From positions 1 through 6,469 of the forward strand of contig DDTZ01000030.1 in assembly GCA_002344565.1 (NCBI GenBank): DNA of 6,469 nt. Direction: 5' to 3'. The translations under genes were made by a program, and so were the position numbers. Shown in pieces: positions 1 through 6,220 of the stretch. This DNA is from Bdellovibrionaceae bacterium UBA2351 (GTDB lineage: Bacteria > Bdellovibrionota > Bdellovibrionia > Bdellovibrionales > Bdellovibrionaceae). Each line of letters begins with the position of its first letter. Within the stretch, counting starts at the first letter, position 1. The notes beneath the pieces were generated by a model. The model was not told the DNA's origin. It did not search any database and saw only the letters and a list, made by a program, of their open reading frames with translations.

Positions 1-98
1 TCTTGATACTAGAATAAAGCTAGGGAAAAGAACAACGTTTTGACCCTAGCACTGACCTGTGTCAGTATTTAGTTTCGTTTCATAATCAAGGAACCGGT
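1..98 (+). promoter_or_regulatory. Structured 5' leader of aspS with two tandem hairpins
   Basis: This is the non-coding stretch before aspS. Two inverted repeats are visible. The first pairs GCTAGGG (19-25) with CCCTAGC (44-50), extended inward by AAAA (26-29) with TTTT (38-41) and a two-base bulge. The second is a perfect 6-bp stem, ACTGAC (51-56) with GTCAGT (61-66), closed by the tetraloop CTGT and followed by a T-rich but interrupted stretch. They may terminate an upstream gene outside the window or structure the aspS leader. A TTGACC at 40-45 could be a -35 element, but no convincing -10 follows at 17 bp. The aspS ribosome binding site AAGGA lies at 88-92, six bases before the ATG. The hairpins are seen directly; their role is not known. 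Confidence 0.45.
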
Positions 99-1931
99 AT
101 GGAAAAATCATCAAAATTTGTATTAGATAAAAAACGCACACACTATTGCGGCTTATTAAATAAAAGCCAAGATGGGCAAAAAGTTACTGTAATGGGCTGG
201 GTATCAAATCGTCGCGACCATGGAAGCCTAGTTTTCATTGATCTTCGCGATCGTGAAGGTTTAGTGCAAGTAGTGCTGGATCCTAAAAAACCTGAAACAG
301 CACAAGCCAAAGACCTGCGGGGGGAATATGTATTAGCGGTTGAAGGCATCGTTAAAGTTCGCCCTGAAGGCATGCGCAATTCAAAATTAAAAACGGGTGA
401 AATCGAAATCGAAGCCACTAACTGCGAAATCTTAAATGAAGCCGCAGTACCTCCGTTCCAAGTTGATGATATGAACGTGAACGAAATGTTAAGACTAAAG
501 TACAGATACTTAGATCTACGTTCACCTACGTTACAGAATAATTTATTCACTCGCCATAAAGTGGCGCAGTTAGTACGTCGTTATCTTTCAGATAATGGTT
601 TTATCGAAGTTGAAACTCCGATTTTGTACAAATCAACTCCGGAAGGTGCGCGTGACTATTTAGTTCCGTCACGTGTTAACTTGGGGCATTTTTATGCTCT
701 ACCTCAATCGCCGCAAACATTGAAACAGTTATTGATGATTTCTGGATTTGATCGCTATTTCCAATTAGCTCGTTGCTTCCGTGACGAAGATCTGCGTGCG
801 GATCGTCAGCCAGAATTTTCACAAATTGATATCGAGATGTCGTTCATCGATGTGGAAGACATTATTCAAATGAATGAAAAGATGGTTCAGTACATTTGGA
901 AAGAAATCAAAGGTATCGACATTCCAAAAATTCCTCGTATGAGTTTCCAAGAAGCCATGGATCGTTACGGTTCAGATAAACCAGACATCAGTTTCGGAAT
1001 GGAAATCAAAGATCTTTCTAAAGTTGTCGGGACATCATCTGGTTTCAAAGTATTTGACGAGGTGATTGCGCGCGGTGGAATCGTTCGCGGTATTTCGGTT
1101 CCAAAGGGTGGCAGCTATACTCGTGGTCAATTTGATAAATTAACGGAAATTGCAAAACGTGCAGGCGCCAAGGGCCTCGTGTGGATCAAGTCTGAAGAGA
1201 GCGGCGAGCTATCAACGCCAATTTCAAAATTCCTTTCTAAAGAAATGCTGGAAGGTATTTTCAAAGCGACAGGTTCGCAAAAAGGTGATGCATGTTTAAT
1301 CGTAGCCGATGATTACGATCCTGCATGCGCGACACTGAGTACATTACGTTTACATTTAGGCCGGGAACTTAATTTACTAGATCGTTCAAAATATCACTTC
1401 TTATGGGTAGTTGATTTCCCGTTGTTAGAGTACTCACCAGATGAAAAACGCTGGGTCGCTCGTCACCATCCGTTCACATCGCCTAAAGATGAATCATATG
1501 ATGACTTGATCAACAACAACGATAAAAACTTTGGTAAAATGTTAGCGAAAGCCTACGATTTAGTTTGTAACGGATATGAGTTAGGTGGCGGAAGTATTCG
1601 TATCTATCGCAATGAAATTCAACAAGCGATGTTCCGCGTTTTAGGTATGTCAGAAGAGGATACTAAAACTAAATTTGGTTACTTCTTGGATGCCTTGAAA
1701 TACGGTACTCCTCCGCATGGTGGAATCGCCTGGGGTATGGACCGTTTGATTATGTTATTGTGTGGTACGGATGCTATTCGTGATGTAATCGCCTTTCCGA
1801 AAACAGCAAAAGCGACTGACCTAATGTCGGAAGCGCCAACTCCAGTTAATCGTGATCAGCTGAACGAAGTCGGCGTGAGATTGTCTCCACAAGCGGAGAA
1901 ATTCATCGAAGACGCTAAAAAACAGAATTAA
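99..1931 (+). CDS. aspS: Aspartyl-tRNA synthetase, bacterial type, probably non-discriminating (Asp/Asn)
   Basis: This cytoplasmic class II synthetase charges tRNA(Asp) with aspartate using ATP. At 610 residues it has the usual length of bacterial AspRS. In order it shows an N-terminal OB-fold anticodon-binding domain (about 13-120), class II motif 1 around 155-185, motif 2 with FRDEDLRADRQPEF at 227-240, the bacterial GAD insertion (about 295-425), and motif 3 GGIAWGMDRL at 541-550. The ATG has AAGGA six bases upstream. A short N-terminal extension of about ten residues precedes the RTHYCG segment with which many homologues begin. In the anticodon domain, His41 (in RRDHGS) and Gly91 (in RPEGMRN) match the residues linked to relaxed tRNA(Asp)/tRNA(Asn) recognition in Pseudomonas AspRS, where E. 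coli has Leu and Lys. It may therefore also make Asp-tRNA(Asn) for GatCAB. It is a single-gene unit with its own terminator. Family identity is certain; dual specificity is inferred. Confidence 0.98.
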   Translation: MEKSSKFVLDKKRTHYCGLLNKSQDGQKVTVMGWVSNRRDHGSLVFIDLRDREGLVQVVLDPKKPETAQAKDLRGEYVLAVEGIVKVRPEGMRNSKLKTGEIEIEATNCEILNEAAVPPFQVDDMNVNEMLRLKYRYLDLRSPTLQNNLFTRHKVAQLVRRYLSDNGFIEVETPILYKSTPEGARDYLVPSRVNLGHFYALPQSPQTLKQLLMISGFDRYFQLARCFRDEDLRADRQPEFSQIDIEMSFIDVEDIIQMNEKMVQYIWKEIKGIDIPKIPRMSFQEAMDRYGSDKPDISFGMEIKDLSKVVGTSSGFKVFDEVIARGGIVRGISVPKGGSYTRGQFDKLTEIAKRAGAKGLVWIKSEESGELSTPISKFLSKEMLEGIFKATGSQKGDACLIVADDYDPACATLSTLRLHLGRELNLLDRSKYHFLWVVDFPLLEYSPDEKRWVARHHPFTSPKDESYDDLINNNDKNFGKMLAKAYDLVCNGYELGGGSIRIYRNEIQQAMFRVLGMSEEDTKTKFGYFLDALKYGTPPHGGIAWGMDRLIMLLCGTDAIRDVIAFPKTAKATDLMSEAPTPVNRDQLNEVGVRLSPQAEKFIEDAKKQN

Positions 1932-1962
1932 TATATATTTTTAAAAGGCCTTTTTCGCTCAC

Positions 1963-1999
1963 GCCCGGCTTCTAAACGAAGTCGGGCTTTTTTATTTTT
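1963..1999 (+). terminator. Rho-independent terminator of aspS
   Basis: A 10-bp stem, GCCCGGCTTC (1963-1972) with GAAGTCGGGC (1978-1987), contains a single G-T wobble and is closed by the loop TAAAC. It is followed by seven T and then ATTTTTC. It starts 31 bases after the aspS stop. The opposite strand has no T-run after the stem, so it should not stop leftward transcripts efficiently. Confidence 0.95.
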
Positions 2000-2010
2000 C
2001 TAGTCAGTCC

Positions 2011-2064
2011 TTAAGGCTAGTATTTTTGCTTAAGCCTTTAGCTTTCTCTTATACCTACCGAGCA
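2011..2064 (+). promoter_or_regulatory. Candidate promoter region for the 140-residue protein gene
   Basis: The gap from the aspS terminator to the next gene must hold that gene's promoter. Two weak readings are possible. A sigma-70-like pair would be TTGCTT (2026-2031) and TATACC (2050-2055) with an 18-bp spacer. A sigma-28-like pair would be TTTAGCTT (2037-2044) and ACCGAGCA (2057-2064) with 12 bp between, each matching the E. coli FliA consensus at 5 of 8 positions. TTAAGGCTAG (2011-2020) and TTAAGCCTTT (2030-2039) lie at the upstream edge, and AAGGCT/AGCCTT can also pair. None of these is strong on its own. Confidence 0.3.
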
Positions 2065-2109
2065 AATGACTACCATATGTTTCAGGATGAGACACACGGT
2101 GAATTTCAC

Positions 2110-2118
2110 AGGAGGTGA
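2110..2118 (+). promoter_or_regulatory. Near-perfect Shine-Dalgarno sequence
   Basis: AGGAGGTGA is complementary over nine bases to the conserved 3' end of bacterial 16S rRNA. The GGAGG core ends six bases before the ATG at 2122. It fixes the start of the following gene, argues that this ORF is real, and suggests efficient translation. Confidence 0.9.
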
Positions 2119-2121
2119 AAT

Positions 2122-2544
2122 ATGGAAAAAATTAGTTCAATTCTACCAAAAAGTCCGCGCACTCAAAATGTTGATAACTCACGGGCACAACCTGCGCGCC
2201 CAGGAGCTCCGCTATTAGGACGCCCAATGGGGCGAGTGACCCAAAAAGTAGTGTTCGATGATATGCAGCCAGAAACGGTAAAAGCGACAACTCCGGATTT
2301 ATCATTTGCAGATAAATTTTCAACGATTACACCGGAAGATAGAATCAGCATCCGCGCTGAAGACGAGGGGCCGGAAGCAAAACTAGCTGGCTATTCTCGT
2401 AGAGGCGAAATGCATAAAGTTAAAATTGCTGAAGATGTAAGTCGAAAATTTGCAAACCTGGAAACTAAAGTAGATAAGGACACGGCATTAAGTGAAGATG
2501 CGATGACTAAATCTATCGATACGACTGAAGTTGTAGGCTCTTAA
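2122..2544 (+). CDS. Hypothetical protein, 140 residues, probably disordered
   Basis: I do not recognise a family. The protein has no signal peptide, no membrane segment, no cysteine and no tryptophan, and only one tyrosine. The first 40 residues are basic and rich in Pro, Arg and Gly, including ARPGAP and GRPMGR. The rest is rich in Asp, Glu, Lys and Thr, with a possible amphipathic helix around 96-130. This points to a soluble, largely unfolded cytoplasmic protein. The start is fixed by a near-perfect ribosome binding site. It stands alone between the aspS terminator and the convergent ATPase gene. Its TAA stop shares the palindrome TTAA (2541-2544) with the ATPase stop, and no terminator is seen for either. 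Shadow reading frames on the other strand lack comparable start signals. A small regulator or flagellum/pilus-associated factor would fit the composition, but nothing in the sequence shows it. Confidence 0.85.
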   Translation: MEKISSILPKSPRTQNVDNSRAQPARPGAPLLGRPMGRVTQKVVFDDMQPETVKATTPDLSFADKFSTITPEDRISIRAEDEGPEAKLAGYSRRGEMHKVKIAEDVSRKFANLETKVDKDTALSEDAMTKSIDTTEVVGS

Positions 2545-3647
2545 GCGATCCAACGATCCAGTAAGAAACCGGACGATTCTAGCGACGTAATTTGATATGC
2601 GTCTTTGAATATTCGTTTGCCGTCGGGTTCTTTGGAAAGGACTATTAACCCATCTAAACTTAGAAAAATAAGTTTCCGAATGGCATCGAGACTCCATTGA
2701 GGTGCGCCCATTTGTATGAGCATTTCCAAACGTAACAATGCTTGCTGAGGATCGCTCGCGTGTAAGGATCCAAATGACCCACTATGCCCCGTAGAAAGTG
2801 CCATTAAAAAGTCTTTTGCTTCCGTTCCTCTGATTTCCCCCATAATTATTCGATCGGGCCGTAGCCTGAGCGACGACCTAACTAAGTCAGTTTGAGTAAT
2901 ATCTAATAATTGTGATCGCTGCGTACGCGTGAGTAGTTTTATGCTGCACGAATTTACACTTGTGATTTCTGACGTGTCTTCGATAATAATCGAGCGGCAA
3001 TTTGGTGCTGTTTCTGCTAAGAGTGCATTGATCACCGATGTTTTTCCGCAACCAGTGGGGCCAATAATAAGAAATCGCTTTTGTGTCTCAATCAAATTTT
3101 TAAACCATTTTTTTTCAACCTCGGTACACCAACCAGAATGAGATAAATTATCTAGTGTCCATTGATAGTCGGGATGTCGACGAATACTGAGAATGGAATT
3201 TTTATGAGTTAAGCATTCGTCGACCATACAAATACGGAACTGTGACATGGGTCGATCGAGTACGGGAGACTCTTTGTCGATGACACCATCAACGCGACTG
3301 AGAAGGTTGTTTAGAAACAATTGATACGTAAAATCACTATAGAAACGATCGTTTACGCGGTTCAATTGGCCTTTGATTTCTACCCAAATATCGTCTTGGC
3401 TATTAATTAGAATTTCCGTTACGTCATTGTCTTTTAGATAGGGTTCAATCGGGCCAAGTCCCAAAAATTCGTCTCTTAGACGGGCTTGGTTGGAATCGCA
3501 TAGACCGACAAGGTGAGGGGCGATCCAATTTGAAAAATCAGTATCGGGATTAGCTTCTCGAGGTAGTCTTTCAAACGTGAACTCTTTTAGCGACTGATTT
3601 TTAATAGTTTCTACTACCTGCTGAACTATATTCTGTAGATCTGACAT
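2541..3647 (-). CDS. cpaF: CpaF/TadA-like secretion ATPase of the VirB11/PulE family
   Basis: This is a cytoplasmic hexameric ATPase type that drives type IVb (Tad/Flp) pilus assembly or related secretion. In its 368 residues the CpaF N-terminal domain signature LGPIEPYLKDNDVTEILIN lies at 64-82. Then come the SIRR segment (154-157), Walker A GPTGCGKTS (196-204), the Asp box IIIEDTSEI (220-228), Walker B RIIMGEIRG (266-274) with Glu271, and the His box STGHSGSFGSLHA (285-297). All catalytic motifs are intact, so it should be active. It is shorter than many CpaF proteins (over 400 residues) because it lacks a long N-terminal extension. Its ATG overlaps the secretin stop by one base (TAATG), and GAGGG (3654-3658) seven bases upstream serves as ribosome binding site, which suggests translational coupling. 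It is unusually rich in cysteine (seven). The partner membrane protein (TadB/TadC type) is not in the window. VirB11-like DNA or protein transfer is a less likely alternative. Confidence 0.93.
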   Translation of the reverse strand: MSDLQNIVQQVVETIKNQSLKEFTFERLPREANPDTDFSNWIAPHLVGLCDSNQARLRDEFLGLGPIEPYLKDNDVTEILINSQDDIWVEIKGQLNRVNDRFYSDFTYQLFLNNLLSRVDGVIDKESPVLDRPMSQFRICMVDECLTHKNSILSIRRHPDYQWTLDNLSHSGWCTEVEKKWFKNLIETQKRFLIIGPTGCGKTSVINALLAETAPNCRSIIIEDTSEITSVNSCSIKLLTRTQRSQLLDITQTDLVRSSLRLRPDRIIMGEIRGTEAKDFLMALSTGHSGSFGSLHASDPQQALLRLEMLIQMGAPQWSLDAIRKLIFLSLDGLIVLSKEPDGKRIFKDAYQITSLESSGFLLDRWIA

Positions 3648-3658
3648 TACAGGCCCTC
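3645..3658 (-). promoter_or_regulatory. TAATG stop/start coupling site between secretin and ATPase
   Basis: On the minus strand the secretin TAA (3649-3647) and the ATPase ATG (3647-3645) share one A. The purine-rich GAGGG (3658-3654) lies inside the last codons of the secretin gene. Terminating ribosomes can restart directly, which would keep the two products in a fixed ratio. Confidence 0.85.
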
Positions 3659-4927
3659 TATATGCCGGGGCTTGGCGTGCACATTGATATCTGTTTCACG
3701 AGTCATTACTTCGGGTTTAACAAAGATAACCAGTTCAGTACGTTTTTCTTTGAAGTCACGACTTGAAAACAAAGAGCCGATAATGGGCAAGCGTGATAGT
3801 CCCGGCAAGCCGCTATAGCTTTTGCCATCGACTTCTTGTAGCAGCCCCGACAAGGCGATAATTTTTGTTTCAGGTAAATCGAAATAGCTCGAGACTTTGT
3901 TTGTCGTTATTCCAGGAATACCATCGACGCTTAAACTGGAATCAATTGATGACACTTCCGTTTGAAGTGAAACGCTGATGCGTCCTAGATAGTCGGCTTT
4001 AGGCTTTACCTTTAGGTAGACGCCATACTTTTTCCAAACGATATCGCTCGAGTATCGCGAAACCGTTTTGATGGGAATTTCACCGCCAGCCCAGAAGTCG
4101 GCTTCTTTACCGCTTTTACAGAGGATGTTTGGGCTTGCAAGGAGGCGACCTTTGCCTGCGGATTCCATCATGTGCAATTCGGCCTCAAATGATTTGAATG
4201 ACTTAGTTGGGACAATTTCTGATTTCAATGGAGACCCTAACTCCAAACCGTACCGCTGGATGAAGGCGCGATCGATTTCTGCTACTGTAATTTGTACTTT
4301 AATAATGGGTTCTAAGATAAGTGACGTAGAATCTTTTAGAACTGGAATTCCATACCGCTTTAGTAGGTCGCGGTAAGAGCTGATGTATGGATCTTTGGGA
4401 TTCAATTTGAGCTGAGGTTCGCTTTCAAAATTAATTCGCTGGTCGGCTAGGCCGCGCAATTTGAACTGAGAAATAAAATAGCGTTTAACGTCAGGGATAA
4501 GCTCCGGAGCAATGCTAGCTTTGAAGATATAGTCATCGTTTCTGTCGACATTTTTTGCTAAAAAGAGCCAATCGCTGAGTTTAAAAAGATTTCCGGTGAT
4601 TTCAACGTTCGAATCATTCACCGCGAGTTTTAGTCCCAGGCGGTTTTTTAGCAAACCTGAAAATTTTGTGTAGAGTTCCATTTGATTTGGTCTAATGACT
4701 TGAATGCTATAGAGGGAAGTTTTAGTTTTTAGGTAGCTAGTACCGGTTTCTATACCGATGATCTTTAAGTTTTTTCCTGCGACCTGAGCGCGTACGATAC
4801 CTTTTTTTTCTATCCAAACTTGATTTCCTGTAAGCGGAATAAATTCGGTTTCACCCAAAGGAATCACTAGGTTTTTAGATAGCGAGGCGTGCGATAAACA
4901 GAGGCTAAATAAAATAATACGAATCAT
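3647..4927 (-). CDS. cpaC: CpaC/RcpA-like pilus secretin
   Basis: This is predicted to form the outer-membrane ring of a Tad/Flp pilus or related export machine. With the ATG at 4927 the protein has 426 residues and begins with a signal peptide (MIRIILFSLCLSHASLS). A pilus-secretin N-terminal domain (about 20-80) and a BON-like segment (about 85-130) follow. The secretin core runs from about 207 to 408, with LLASPNILCKSGKEADFWAG at 262-281, YGVYLKVKP at 301-309, the LPETKIIALSGLLQEV stretch at 351-366 and GLPGLSRLPIIGSLF at 373-387. It ends with ELVIFVKPEV. It is shorter than Caulobacter CpaC, mostly in the periplasmic part. Cys10 in the leader lacks Gly or Ala before it, so a lipoprotein is unlikely. 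A TTG at 4966 would add 13 residues that spoil the signal peptide. Neither start has a strong ribosome binding site, so the start is moderately certain. Confidence 0.9.
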   Translation of the reverse strand: MIRIILFSLCLSHASLSKNLVIPLGETEFIPLTGNQVWIEKKGIVRAQVAGKNLKIIGIETGTSYLKTKTSLYSIQVIRPNQMELYTKFSGLLKNRLGLKLAVNDSNVEITGNLFKLSDWLFLAKNVDRNDDYIFKASIAPELIPDVKRYFISQFKLRGLADQRINFESEPQLKLNPKDPYISSYRDLLKRYGIPVLKDSTSLILEPIIKVQITVAEIDRAFIQRYGLELGSPLKSEIVPTKSFKSFEAELHMMESAGKGRLLASPNILCKSGKEADFWAGGEIPIKTVSRYSSDIVWKKYGVYLKVKPKADYLGRISVSLQTEVSSIDSSLSVDGIPGITTNKVSSYFDLPETKIIALSGLLQEVDGKSYSGLPGLSRLPIIGSLFSSRDFKEKRTELVIFVKPEVMTRETDINVHAKPRHIEGL

Positions 4928-4938
4928 AGTGCCAAACG

Positions 4939-4973
4939 CCCATGCAAATGGGATCGAAGTCTGCAATCGCAGA
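4939..4973 (-). other. Two small tandem hairpins in front of the secretin gene
   Basis: The kinase-secretin gap can fold into CCCAT-TTGC-ATGGG (4952-4939) and TCTGC-GATT-GCAGA (4973-4960) on the minus-strand transcript. Both are perfect 5-bp stems with four-base loops. The alternative TTG start at 4966 begins in the loop of the second. Neither stem has a T-run, so they are not terminators. They may affect secretin translation or processing of the mRNA, but such short stems also arise by chance. Confidence 0.4.
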
Positions 4974-5008
4974 GATTACCTTACGGAAACGATTTTCGGA
5001 CTATGCGA

Positions 5009-6139
5009 CTATGTTTGGGTCAGTGGAAAATAAAATGCGACTTGCACGCCGTTTTCTACATTTCTAATATTCAGTGACGTACCGTGCATTTTTAAAAGTT
5101 TATCGCAAATGCTTAATCCTAAACCTAGCCCAATAGAATGATTCATTATATTTTCATCAATGAAAAACGGTTGAAATATTTTTTTAAGTGCGTGTTCAGC
5201 GATGTTCTCACCACGATTTATAATTTTAAATTCGTAGAAGTTACCAATCTTGGAACCTTTTACTTCGACCGTTGCGCTTTCGGTAGAAAATTTGAACGCA
5301 TTATTTAGAATGCGATTTAGAATTTGTTCAAACAAGCGCTTGTCGGCTTTAAATTCTAGCGGTTCGATAGCTTCTGATAGAGTTAGATTTTTTTTCGTCT
5401 TCAACGCTTGATTTTCAATATTAATCAAATTTTCAATTGAACTTATAAGAATGGATTGCGGATCTAAATGTAATTGATTCAATTCTGCGCGTACAAGGAT
5501 TAACACGTCTTCGATAATTTGTTTTAGTTTGTTAGAACTTTTAATTGTACGATCGACATATAGTTTTTGTTCTTCCGATAAAGGGCTTTCATTTAATAGA
5601 GACAGAAAATTGATGATAGACGTTAGTGGAGTTTTTAATTCGTGATTAATTAAAATCATAAATTTTGATTTGGCATCGTCTAAAGTTTTTAATTCGTTAT
5701 AGGCGATTTCGAGTTGTTTTGTTCGAATAGTCAGTTCACGGCCAACAGTGTAACGTTCAACGGCACGATCAACGGTATTTGATAGTTCTACTGGATCCCA
5801 AGGTTTAGTGATGTATTGATAGATCTGTCCTTTATTAATTGCTTGTATTACAGATTCTAACTCTGTGAAACCTGTGATCAGAATTCGTATCATATCGGGA
5901 TACTGTCCAATCACTTTTTCAAGCACCTCAATTCCCGTCATTTCGGGCATTCTTTGGTCGGTTAGGATTAAACTTATTTCGTTACCATACTGCTGGATGA
6001 CCTCTAGAGCCTGTTTCCCCGAGCTTGCTTTTAGGATGTTGTATTTCTTACGAAAAATGCGCTCGAGAGCTTCAAGATTGTCGTTTTCGTCGTCGACACA
6101 AAGTATAGTTGGTTTCACTTGAGTAGTTGATGGCACCAT
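5009..6139 (-). CDS. Soluble REC-histidine kinase (response receiver fused to HisKA-HATPase)
   Basis: This 376-residue two-component protein has no membrane segment and no signal peptide. The receiver domain (about 10-125) has the acidic pair Asp16-Asp17, the phospho-acceptor Asp61 in LTDQRMPEMTG, Thr89 and Lys112. A helical linker (about 126-158) leads to a dimerisation/phosphotransfer domain with His166 in NHELKTPL. The HATPase domain has the N box (Asn279/Asn280), the FQPFF segment (322-326) and the G2 box GLGLGLSI (337-344). The G1 box reads NRGENI (308-313), where DxGxG(I) is usual, so the adenine-contacting Asp is replaced by Asn. There is no output domain, so it should pass phosphate to another protein or sense phosphorylation from an upstream kinase. 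It is first in an operon with the secretin and ATPase genes and likely controls that machine or its genes. TAAGGA directly touches the ATG, an unusually tight spacing. GTG at codon 2 is possible, and an in-frame stop lies just upstream. Confidence 0.93.
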   Translation of the reverse strand: MVPSTTQVKPTILCVDDENDNLEALERIFRKKYNILKASSGKQALEVIQQYGNEISLILTDQRMPEMTGIEVLEKVIGQYPDMIRILITGFTELESVIQAINKGQIYQYITKPWDPVELSNTVDRAVERYTVGRELTIRTKQLEIAYNELKTLDDAKSKFMILINHELKTPLTSIINFLSLLNESPLSEEQKLYVDRTIKSSNKLKQIIEDVLILVRAELNQLHLDPQSILISSIENLINIENQALKTKKNLTLSEAIEPLEFKADKRLFEQILNRILNNAFKFSTESATVEVKGSKIGNFYEFKIINRGENIAEHALKKIFQPFFIDENIMNHSIGLGLGLSICDKLLKMHGTSLNIRNVENGVQVAFYFPLTQT

Positions 6140-6165
6140 TCCTTAGAATCTACCTGAATTTAAGG
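6140..6165 (-). promoter_or_regulatory. Leader hairpin that would hide the kinase ribosome binding site
   Basis: On the minus-strand transcript CCTTAAAT (6165-6158) can pair with ATT and TAAGG near 6149-6141, leaving one bulged C and an eight-base loop. The right arm contains the whole Shine-Dalgarno sequence UAAGGA that touches the ATG. Eight base pairs, mostly A-U, give only moderate stability, so it may act as a mild brake, a thermosensitive element or a protein-binding site. Confidence 0.45.
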
Positions 6166-6171
6166 TATTTC

Positions 6172-6202
6172 TTAAGTCTAGTTTTTCAAGAATTAAGTCC
6201 AG
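6172..6202. repeat. Pair of 10-bp direct repeats 21 bp apart, possible operator
   Basis: TTAAGTCTAG (6172-6181) and TTAAGTCCAG (6193-6202) differ at one position. Their starts are 21 bp apart, two helical turns, so a dimeric regulator could bind both on one face. The second copy covers the -10 element of the left-facing promoter, which would fit repression. For the right-facing promoter both copies lie upstream, which would fit activation. The regulator is unknown. Confidence 0.4.
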
Positions 6203-6220
6203 CGATTAAAAATGAGTCAA
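6192..6220 (-). promoter_or_regulatory. Sigma-70-like promoter of the kinase-secretin-ATPase operon
   Basis: On the minus strand TTGACT (6220-6215, five of six consensus bases) and CTTAAT (6197-6192, four of six) are separated by exactly 17 bp. Transcription would start near 6185, giving a leader of about 45 bases that includes the hairpin over the ribosome binding site. It is the best promoter match in the window. Confidence 0.6.

Noticed and set aside
143..550. 135-residue open frame on the minus strand inside aspS
   Set aside because: It lies wholly within a certain synthetase gene, has no family motif and no sensible start signal; it is a shadow frame.
1943..1954. Perfect palindrome AAAAGGCCTTTT after aspS
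   Set aside because: It has no loop, so it cannot fold well in RNA; the real terminator follows at 1963, and such AT-flanked palindromes are common.
2132..2697. Minus-strand open frames across the hypothetical gene and its junction with the ATPase gene
   Set aside because: They overlap genes with strong coding evidence, lack ribosome binding sites and have compositions typical of antisense frames.
2929..3141. Plus-strand open frame inside the ATPase gene
   Set aside because: It is antisense to the Walker A region of a clear CpaF-type ATPase and has no independent support.
4068..4376. Plus-strand open frame of 102 residues inside the secretin gene
   Set aside because: It is antisense to the conserved secretin core and shows no domain or start signal.
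4889..4927. Secretin as a lipoprotein through Cys10 of the leader
   Set aside because: The residues before the cysteine (FSL) do not fit a lipobox, which needs Gly, Ala or Ser directly before it.
5865..6122. Plus-strand open frame inside the kinase gene
   Set aside because: It is antisense to the receiver domain, whose motifs are intact.
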